A DNA stretch of 11,374 bases from an uncultured Brevinema sp. (GTDB lineage: Bacteria; Spirochaetota; Brevinematia; Brevinematales; Brevinemataceae), in assembly GCA_947040475.1 (NCBI GenBank), contig CAMRBT010000034.1, positions 1-11,374 of the forward strand. The letters run 5' to 3'. The notes beneath the pieces were generated by a model. That model saw only the letters and a program-made list of their open reading frames with translations. It did not search any database and was not told the origin of the DNA. Shown piece by piece: positions 6,649 through 11,374 of the stretch. Made by a program: the position numbers and the translations under genes. Positions within the stretch are counted from its first letter, which is position 1; each line of letters opens with the position of its first letter.

Positions 6649-6677
6649 TTGACAATATTCAAAATAATCACTATACT
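6649..6677 (+). promoter_or_regulatory. Sigma-70-type promoter of the lipoprotein gene
   Basis: Perfect -35 TTGACA (6649-6654), 17-nt spacer and -10 TATACT (6672-6677). Predicted start is near 6684, about 35 nt before the chosen ATG at 6719. This is among the strongest promoter matches in the window. Confidence 0.85.
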
Positions 6678-6718
6678 TATTTAAAATATATAAATAAATT
6701 ATGATAAGGACACTTTCA

Positions 6719-7126
6719 ATGATAAAAAAATATTTATGGATCACTGTATTAATTTTTGGATTTATTTCTTGTGAAGAAGCTCCCAATGAGTACACTCCCG
6801 AAGCTAATTCTTTTCTTAAAGCAATAGATGGTAAAAAATATAATGGAGCAGGCGCTTATCTAGATAAATCTACCTTTGAAGTCAATGGCACTCTTATTGC
6901 AGAACATAAAATTCCTACAGCTCCTACCGTTGCTTTGATATTTCAAAATACTAAGGATAATGGTACTAGTGGAACACATGCTATTTACCAATATGCTAGA
7001 GACCCTAAAGAATATGTAGGAATTATCAGAGATGCTAGTGGTGACACCCTAATGCGTACCCTCCCTATTGCTACAGAAGCTGGTATCGATTGGAATACAG
7101 CACCTGTATTTGCTACTAAACAATAA
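6719..7126 (+). CDS. Small predicted lipoprotein of unknown function
   Basis: A 135-aa product with a type II signal peptide: MIKKY, a hydrophobic stretch (residues 6-17) and FIS-C with Cys18 as the likely lipidated residue. The lipobox is relaxed (Phe at -3), as tolerated in spirochaetes. The mature part is about 118 aa, polar, with no cysteine other than the acylated one, and no domain I recognise. It contains PEANSFLKAIDGKKYNGAGAYL, ALIFQNTKDN and a YQYARDPKEYVGIIRDASGD segment, suggesting a small beta-rich extracytoplasmic domain. The frame is open from an ATG at 6701, but 6719 is chosen because AAGGA (6706-6710) lies 8 nt before it and the peptide then begins as a proper signal sequence. 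It has its own promoter and terminator and is the only plus-strand gene between the two minus-strand operons. Confidence 0.8.
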   Translation: MIKKYLWITVLIFGFISCEEAPNEYTPEANSFLKAIDGKKYNGAGAYLDKSTFEVNGTLIAEHKIPTAPTVALIFQNTKDNGTSGTHAIYQYARDPKEYVGIIRDASGDTLMRTLPIATEAGIDWNTAPVFATKQ

Positions 7127-7146
7127 ATATATTTACAAATTATTAT

Positions 7147-7180
7147 AAAAAAAGCCCCAGTTTATACTAGGGCTTTTTTA
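7147..7180. terminator. Bidirectional rho-independent terminator
   Basis: A stem AAAAAAGCCC (7148-7157) with GGGCTTTTTT (7170-7179), extended after one C/A mismatch by AGT/ACT around a TTAT loop. A T tract follows on both strands. It serves the lipoprotein gene (plus) and the convergent thioredoxin-like gene (minus, ending at 7218). Confidence 0.92.
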
Positions 7181-7217
7181 GTGTTTAAATTCTTATGCTA
7201 TTTTTAGGCTAATATCA

Positions 7218-7856
7218 TTAGGCTAATAATTGGACTAATTGATTGAGATCTTTTGCATTTTCACCAATAAGTTCTTTTTCTTTTTCGCCAAGAATAATAG
7301 TTGGGAATGCTGTTACAGCAAACTTTTCGGAATATTCTTTGAAAGCAGGACCTTCAACCATATAAGATTTAATATTAGGATTTTCTACTGCAAGTCTATG
7401 AATATTCATCACTGCTTGAGGACATTGAGGACAGGTAAGAGAAATATAAGCATACAAATAAGTTGGTGTTGTAATAGCATCAACAATTTTTTTGTGATCT
7501 GCTGAAAGCTCTTCTACTTTACCTGAAACTTCTAACAAAGACATTAGAAAAGAATTAATTTCATAGCCACCAGGAGTACCATAAAAACCTACTCCTTTTA
7601 AGGATTCGTCTGCTGTAGTCACAAAGATTGCTGGACTATCAAAAGCATTCCATTCTGTAGCTTTGGCTTTGTCTGCTTCTATATCATAAGTAATTAAAGA
7701 TATTTTTGAAGAAAAATCTGCAAATTCTGTTACAAAAGTTTCTGTTTCTGTGCTTTTTTCGTTGTTTCCTTTAAAGAAAACTATTTTTATAGGATTGACT
7801 ATATCTTCTAAAATTCCTGACAACTGTTTCGTTGTTGCTTCGTCAAACATTGGCAT
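7218..7856 (-). CDS. Stand-alone AhpF N-terminal-domain-like protein (two thioredoxin folds, CPQC)
   Basis: A 212-aa protein with two fused thioredoxin/glutaredoxin folds, as in the AhpF N-terminal domain and in protein disulfide oxidoreductases. The first fold (about 1-112) lacks a CXXC and keeps the FYGTPGGYEINSFLMSLL segment, comparable to FAGSPLGHEFTSLV of AhpF. The second fold (about 125-212) carries the redox site C142-P-Q-C145 in ISLTCPQCPQAV and the cis-proline P185 (AFPT). Its NPNIKSYMVEG segment matches NPRIKHTAIDG of E. coli AhpF. The likely role is passing electrons from the FAD reductase encoded just upstream (35-nt gap) to the peroxiredoxin. The start at 7856 has an AGGA 7 nt upstream. 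No signal peptide is seen, so it acts in the cytoplasm. A more general disulfide reductase role is possible. Confidence 0.88.
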   Translation of the reverse strand: MPMFDEATTKQLSGILEDIVNPIKIVFFKGNNEKSTETETFVTEFADFSSKISLITYDIEADKAKATEWNAFDSPAIFVTTADESLKGVGFYGTPGGYEINSFLMSLLEVSGKVEELSADHKKIVDAITTPTYLYAYISLTCPQCPQAVMNIHRLAVENPNIKSYMVEGPAFKEYSEKFAVTAFPTIILGEKEKELIGENAKDLNQLVQLLA

Positions 7857-7891
7857 ATTTTTGTCCTTTTTTTATATTTTTTGTTATTTAT

Positions 7892-8863
7892 TTATAGAGT
7901 GATTACATAATTATAGACTGCTAATGCAGCTTTAGCACCTTCTCCAGCAGCAATAACTACTTGTTTAAAAGGTACTGTCGTTACATCCCCAGCGGCAAAT
8001 ATTCCCGCTATTTTTGTGGAACAATCTACATTAATTTCGATTTCACCCGTTTTATTTTTAATCATATCTGGAACAAAATTACTTGCAGGGATTAATCCTA
8101 TTTCTACAAAAATACCATCTGTATTGATAGTTTCTTCTTTATCAGTTTTTGTATTTTTTACGATTAATCTCTCTACGCCATTTGTACCTTCGACACGAAC
8201 ACAAACAGAATCATAGACTACGCTTACTCTATCATCATTCAATACTTTATCCATTAAAACAGGATCGGCTGTCAATTCAGAAAGATTTTGTACGATCACA
8301 ACTTCACTAGCATAGCTAAGCATATCAATAGCAGCTTCAACACCACTATTACCACCACCGACGACGACGACTTTTTTGTTAACAAAAACAGGACCATCGC
8401 AAGTCGTACAATAAGCCACGCCTTTTCCAATAAATTCAAGTTCTCCAGGAACACCTAAAGGACGTGGAGATTTGCCTGTAGCAACAATAATAGCTTTAGC
8501 TTGGTATGTTTTTCCATCAGTACAAACAACTTTTTTAACTATATCTTCATGAGCGATACTAGTAACTTTGGTATTTTTTTTCATAGGCACTTTGAATTTT
8601 TGAACATGGGCATAAAATCGATTCACAAGCTCAGAACTTGCAATATCTACATCACCTATCCAATTTTCTATAGAGGAACTAGTCGCAATTTGACCACCAA
8701 TATCATCAGTAACAACAGCCACATTTAATTTTTTACGAGCGGTATACAATACGGCATTTAAGGCAGCTGGTCCACCACCAATTATCAAAACATCATAAAT
8801 TTCGTCTTCAGAAACACTTTTTTCTGAAGACGAAAACGAAGCTAAATTTATATTCAAATCCAT
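7892..8863 (-). CDS. AhpF C-terminal-like FAD/NAD(P)H disulfide reductase (thioredoxin-reductase fold)
   Basis: A 323-aa flavoprotein that would move electrons from NAD(P)H through FAD to its own disulfide C152-T-T-C155 (in AYCTTCDGPVF). The FAD motif GGGPAALNA (29-37) has Ala in place of the third Gly. IGGQI (55-59), ATG (128-130) and the C-terminal GIFAAGDVTTVPFKQVVIAAGEGAKAALA complete the FAD site. The nucleotide-binding motif is VVVVGGGNSGVEAA (165-178). The segment after it reads VQNLSELTADPVL, like LEFAPEMKADQVL of AhpF, and lacks the HRR arginines with which thioredoxin reductase grips NADPH. It is therefore AhpF-like and perhaps NADH-dependent. It begins with about 20 extra linker-like residues. 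An automatic trxB label would be understandable but less specific. It lies between the peroxiredoxin and the CPQC protein, with a weak ribosome-binding site. Confidence 0.9.
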   Translation of the reverse strand: MDLNINLASFSSSEKSVSEDEIYDVLIIGGGPAALNAVLYTARKKLNVAVVTDDIGGQIATSSSIENWIGDVDIASSELVNRFYAHVQKFKVPMKKNTKVTSIAHEDIVKKVVCTDGKTYQAKAIIVATGKSPRPLGVPGELEFIGKGVAYCTTCDGPVFVNKKVVVVGGGNSGVEAAIDMLSYASEVVIVQNLSELTADPVLMDKVLNDDRVSVVYDSVCVRVEGTNGVERLIVKNTKTDKEETINTDGIFVEIGLIPASNFVPDMIKNKTGEIEINVDCSTKIAGIFAAGDVTTVPFKQVVIAAGEGAKAALAVYNYVITL

Positions 8864-8889
8864 AATACTCTCTCTTTTTTTTATTAATT

Positions 8890-8942
8890 TATTTTTTATC
8901 CAAAAATAGCATCTCAGTAATTATTAGAGATGCTATTTTTTG
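8890..8942 (-). terminator. Intercistronic terminator/attenuator between peroxiredoxin and reductase
   Basis: Perfect 14-bp arms, AAAAATAGCATCTC (8902-8915) and GAGATGCTATTTTT (8927-8940), with an 11-nt loop. On the minus strand the stem ends in five T. It lies 15 nt after the peroxiredoxin stop. No promoter is evident before the reductase gene at 8863, so partial read-through is the simplest way to express the two downstream genes, at a lower level. Confidence 0.85.
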
Positions 8943-8954
8943 AATTAAATCAAT

Positions 8955-9536
8955 TTATTTTTTTCCGAAGAAACTTTCTATTCCAGCAGCACTTTCTGAC
9001 ATTGTTTCATCGCCTGGTTTCCAGTTTGCAGGACAAACTTCACCATTTTTTTCAAAGAATAACCATGCATCAATGACACGTAAGGTTTCTTCTACGGAAC
9101 GACCTAAAGGTTTGTCATATACTTGTTCCATACGAACAATAAAGTCTTTATCAATTAAGAAAGATCCTCTTAATGCCATGCCTTCTTCTTCGATTAAAAC
9201 ACCATAATCTCTTGCAATTGATTTTGTTAAATCAGCTACAATAGGATATACAACATCTTCAATTCCACCTTTTGCTCTTGGTGTTTTTAACCATGCAGCA
9301 TGAGACATAACTGAATCTACAGAACAAGCAAGCACTTTAACACCACGTTTTTCGAATTCAGCGATACTATCACTGAAAGCATGTAACTCTGTAGGACAAA
9401 CAAATGTGAAGTCCAAAGGATAAAAGAAAAATAAAATTGATTGTCCTTTGTAATCTGACAAACGAATATCCTTAATCTCCCCTTTCTCAACAGCTTGTGC
9501 TGTAAAATCTGGTGCAGGTCTATTAACTAAACTCAT
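8955..9536 (-). CDS. Typical 2-Cys peroxiredoxin (AhpC/Prx1 family)
   Basis: Reduces H2O2, alkyl peroxides and possibly peroxynitrite in the cytoplasm through a cysteine pair shared across a homodimer. The 193-aa product shows APDFTAQAV, peroxidatic C47 in FYPLDFTFVCPTE, active-site R123 (ALRGSFLID) and resolving C168 in GEVCPANWKPGDETM. It is closer to the Prx1 subtype than to enterobacterial AhpC, judging by SVDSVMSHAAWL and PRAKGGIEDVVYPIVAD. The hyperoxidation motifs are changed: GGIE for GGLG (residues 90-93) and SFF instead of YF near the end. The start has AGGGAG (9543-9548) 6 nt upstream. It heads an operon with the AhpF-like reductase and the CPQC protein, which probably regenerate it, and has a strong promoter of its own. 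Confidence 0.95.
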   Translation of the reverse strand: MSLVNRPAPDFTAQAVEKGEIKDIRLSDYKGQSILFFFYPLDFTFVCPTELHAFSDSIAEFEKRGVKVLACSVDSVMSHAAWLKTPRAKGGIEDVVYPIVADLTKSIARDYGVLIEEEGMALRGSFLIDKDFIVRMEQVYDKPLGRSVEETLRVIDAWLFFEKNGEVCPANWKPGDETMSESAAGIESFFGKK

Positions 9537-9556
9537 AACGCTCTCCCTAATATTTG

Positions 9557-9572
9557 ATTTTTATATAAAAAT
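9557..9572. repeat. 16-bp palindrome in the peroxiredoxin leader
   Basis: ATTTTTATATAAAAAT is a perfect palindrome, placed about 4-20 nt after the predicted transcription start and before the ribosome-binding site. It could be a regulator site for the peroxide operon, but it contains only A and T, so chance is a real alternative. Confidence 0.3.
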
Positions 9573-9582
9573 ATATCTATAT

Positions 9583-9610
9583 ACTATACACGGATATTAA
9601 AATATGTCAA
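9583..9610 (-). promoter_or_regulatory. Promoter of the peroxiredoxin operon
   Basis: On the minus strand, perfect -35 TTGACA (9605-9610) and -10 TATAGT (9583-9588) with a 16-nt spacer. TAGTAT at an 18-nt spacer is an alternative -10. The predicted leader is about 40 nt. The -35 begins 8 nt after the sbcD stop codon, and no terminator separates the two genes. Confidence 0.75.
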
Positions 9611-9618
9611 TATATTTT

Positions 9619-10644
9619 TTATAAAATATTCTGATTCTCTTGTTGTAATCTCTCAAACAAAAATGGAGCTAATTCATTTATCTCTTGAGGGGCTGCGTCC
9701 GTTATTTTGTCTACTAGTAATCTCGTAAAAGAAGCATACATCATTGGTTCAGATAGCTGAATAATTTTTTCTACATTCCAATGAATTCTATTAGTATCTA
9801 TACCCTTTTTCTCTAACATCTCTTTCATCTTTATGATAAATTCAGATAAGGAATATTGAGAAAAAGAAATACTACCTTGTAAAGATAACATTATTTCACA
9901 GTAGGGATGAATATTTAATTCTTTGGTGGCATTTAATAATTTTTCTTCTATATCTGTTGGAGAATCTACTACGGATATATTTACGATATTATATTCTGTA
10001 TATAATATTGGCAAGCTAACTCTTTCCATCTTCCATGTTTTTGTATCAATAACAGCAACAAAACGAGCACCTTTATCAGATTTTCTTGTTTGTCTTGGTG
10101 CTCCAGGATTTACTACTAAAGTCCCACTTTCCCATTTGTCAAACCATGTGTGATAATGCCCTAAAGCTACATAATCATAAATACTAGAAACATCAGAAAT
10201 AGCGATAGGAAAATAAGTGTTTTCATTTTTAGTATTATAAGTACCATGAGTAATCAATACAGAAGAACCAAATCTTGGTAAATTAATATCTGATAATGAG
10301 AGATTGTCTTGATAAGGAACACAAACAAAATGCACATCATCGATGAGTGCTACAGAAAAGGGTGTTTTGTTGGCGACAATAACATTAGATGCAAGCTCTG
10401 TTCTATCTCTTAGATATTTTACATCATGATTACCAGGTACAATTAAAACTTCCCCTTGGAATTGCTCCCAAATAGGTAATAATTCATTTTCTAAGACCCT
10501 TCCATTAGCAGCAGCATCAAATAAATCTCCAGCAATAATAATGAGATCTATATTTTCTCTATTAGCCACATAAATTATAGATTCTATAATAGAAATATGT
10601 TCTTTACCTTTAAGGTGAATGTCCGCTGTATGTAATATTCTCAT
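9619..10644 (-). CDS. SbcD/Mre11-type metallophosphoesterase (DNA repair nuclease subunit)
   Basis: A 341-aa calcineurin-like phosphoesterase. All metal-site motifs are present: D8-I-H10 (HTADIHLKG), GDLFD with D40, GNHD with N72-H73, H133 (ITHGTY) and GHYH with H163 and H165. After the catalytic domain (to about 200) a smaller capping region (about 215-341) follows, as in SbcD/Mre11. With the ATPase SbcC, such proteins open hairpins and process double-strand breaks. Here no SbcC-like coiled-coil ATPase lies next to it: the downstream gene is the peroxiredoxin and the upstream neighbour is divergent uvrC. It is therefore either an SbcD with its partner elsewhere or a YhaO-like relative acting alone. 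The protein is shorter than E. coli SbcD (about 400 aa). The start has GAGGA 6 nt upstream. Confidence 0.85.
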   Translation of the reverse strand: MRILHTADIHLKGKEHISIIESIIYVANRENIDLIIIAGDLFDAAANGRVLENELLPIWEQFQGEVLIVPGNHDVKYLRDRTELASNVIVANKTPFSVALIDDVHFVCVPYQDNLSLSDINLPRFGSSVLITHGTYNTKNENTYFPIAISDVSSIYDYVALGHYHTWFDKWESGTLVVNPGAPRQTRKSDKGARFVAVIDTKTWKMERVSLPILYTEYNIVNISVVDSPTDIEEKLLNATKELNIHPYCEIMLSLQGSISFSQYSLSEFIIKMKEMLEKKGIDTNRIHWNVEKIIQLSEPMMYASFTRLLVDKITDAAPQEINELAPFLFERLQQENQNIL

Positions 10645-10673
10645 ATTATTTCCTCACAATTATGGGATCTCTC

Positions 10674-10702
10674 TTGAATAATGATACAAGATAGCCTATA
10701 AT
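10674..10702 (+). promoter_or_regulatory. Promoter of uvrC
   Basis: -35 TTGAAT (10674-10679), 17-nt spacer and consensus -10 TATAAT (10697-10702). The predicted leader is about 49 nt. The -10 is half of a palindrome that also offers TATAAT on the minus strand, toward the sbcD-like gene. Confidence 0.75.
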
Positions 10703-10710
10703 TAATTATA
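10697..10710. repeat. Palindrome giving back-to-back -10 boxes
   Basis: TATAATTAATTATA is a perfect 14-bp palindrome between the divergent uvrC and sbcD-like genes. It supplies TATAAT on both strands. The plus-strand promoter has a plausible -35; on the minus strand only a T-rich, poor -35 is seen at the right distance. Confidence 0.5.
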
Positions 10711-10757
10711 AGAAATGATCGGAAAAATAAAAAAAATAATTAAGAAAAGTGTAATAT

Positions 10758-11374
10758 ATGAATAAAAAAAACATCACCACAGAAATTAGTGGGATTTTTA
10801 CCCCTAATACCAAAAATGATATTCCAGAAAATCCTGGAGTTTATATTTATAAAGATTCAGATGATACTATTCTTTATATTGGTAAAGCTAAAAATCTTCG
10901 TAAAAGAGTCAATTCTTATTTTGTCAAAACGCCTGTCTTTCTAAAAACCCATCTTTTGGTACAACTAATCAAAACGATAGATATTATTATTGTCAATAAC
11001 GAAAATGAAGCTTTGTTTTTGGAAGCCACCCTTATCAAAAAACATCTCCCCAAATTTAATATTACTTTCAAAGACGGAAAATTTTACCCTTATATAAAAA
11101 TCACTACTTCAGAAGAATTTCCTCGTATCTTTATTACTAGAAACAAATATGATGATAAAAATTTATATTTTGGTCCTTATATTAGTTCTAGTAATGTAAG
11201 AGCTACCTTAGAAGTTTTGCAAAAAATATTCCAAATACGTACCTGTAAAATACTTCCTAAAAAAGAATGCCTAGAATATCATATGAAACGCTGTTCTGCT
11301 CCTTGTATTCAAAAAATCACCAAACAAAAATATCTCAAATCTATTGCTGGTGCTATTGATTTTTTATCAGGAAA
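10758..11374 (+). CDS. uvrC: Excinuclease ABC subunit C, 5' part (runs off the window)
   Basis: UvrC makes both incisions around DNA lesions once UvrA and UvrB have located them. The first 205 codons are present. The GIY-YIG nuclease domain, which makes the 3' incision, is complete: PGVYIYKD (26-33), ILYIGKAKNLRKRVNSYF (38-55) and catalytic-type Glu89 in LFLEATLIKKH. It is followed by KFNITFKDGKFYPYIKIT, FPRIFITR, YFGPYISSSNVRATLEVLQKIFQIRTCK and RCSAPCI, all typical of UvrC. The UVR motif, the RNase H-like nuclease and the helix-hairpin-helix domains lie beyond the window. The start follows only a weak A-rich ribosome-binding site (AAGAAAAG), but it is the only Met giving a normal N-terminus. 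It is the sole gene of a plus-strand unit within the window. Confidence 0.95.
   Translation, partial: MNKKNITTEISGIFTPNTKNDIPENPGVYIYKDSDDTILYIGKAKNLRKRVNSYFVKTPVFLKTHLLVQLIKTIDIIIVNNENEALFLEATLIKKHLPKFNITFKDGKFYPYIKITTSEEFPRIFITRNKYDDKNLYFGPYISSSNVRATLEVLQKIFQIRTCKILPKKECLEYHMKRCSAPCIQKITKQKYLKSIAGAIDFLSG

Noticed and set aside
7239..7505. Plus-strand open frame of 88 codons
   Set aside because: Antisense to the well-supported CPQC protein gene, Phe- and Cys-rich, and without a ribosome-binding site.
8016..8728. Two plus-strand open frames antisense to the FAD reductase
   Set aside because: Both are shadows of a clearly conserved minus-strand gene and have no start signals.
7218..9536. Novel defence or mobile system in the redox cluster
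   Set aside because: All three products belong to known redox families and no integrase, transposase, nuclease partner or toxin-antitoxin pair is present.
9923..10153. Plus-strand open frame antisense to the SbcD-like gene
   Set aside because: The minus-strand gene has complete catalytic motifs; this frame has neither a promoter nor a ribosome-binding site.
1..11374. CRISPR array, tRNA, rRNA or insertion sequence
   Set aside because: No regularly spaced repeats, no cloverleaf-like or rRNA-like segment and no transposase or terminal repeats were seen anywhere in the window.

Overview
This window is a compact, AT-rich bacterial chromosome segment. Almost all of it is coding, most genes lie on the minus strand, and there is no RNA gene, CRISPR array, prophage or insertion sequence. 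The strong A/T bias, a lipoprotein with a relaxed lipobox (FISC) and the tandem YfbR-like HD protein fit a low-GC spirochaete-like organism (Brachyspira/Brevinema type). That assignment is an inference from gene content, not a database match.

Left part (1-2768, minus strand): a translation operon with the order rpsP-rimM-trmD-rplS. It is driven by a near-consensus promoter (TTGACA, 17 nt, TAGAAT) and closed by a perfect 12-bp hairpin terminator. The 5' part of rnhB (RNase HII) follows and runs off the window edge. rplS carries an acidic N-terminal extension of about 45 residues. TrmD has a Glu where the catalytic Asp is expected.

Middle (2854-7126): a minus-strand operon of a two-domain HD phosphohydrolase, a TPR-repeat protein and the adenine glycosylase MutY. 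It is divergent from a short plus-strand lipoprotein gene of unknown function. The region between them (6536-6718) holds two convincing promoters and two inverted repeats that could be operators. A bidirectional terminator follows the lipoprotein gene.

Right part (7218-9616, minus strand): a peroxide-reduction operon, in transcription order a typical 2-Cys peroxiredoxin, a hairpin terminator/attenuator, an AhpF-like FAD/NAD(P)H reductase, and a separate two-fold thioredoxin-like protein with a CPQC site. The last two correspond to the C- and N-terminal halves of AhpF, encoded as separate genes in reversed order. This is the most interesting system in the window: electrons would pass NAD(P)H -> FAD -> CTTC -> CPQC -> peroxiredoxin -> peroxide.

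Far right (9619-11374): an SbcD/Mre11-type metallophosphoesterase without an SbcC neighbour, divergent from the 5' part of uvrC, which runs off the window. MutY, SbcD, UvrC, RNase HII and the peroxiredoxin system together give the region a flavour of oxidative-damage defence and DNA repair. Nothing seen qualifies as a clearly new defence or mobile system; the novelty lies in gene architecture and regulatory details.
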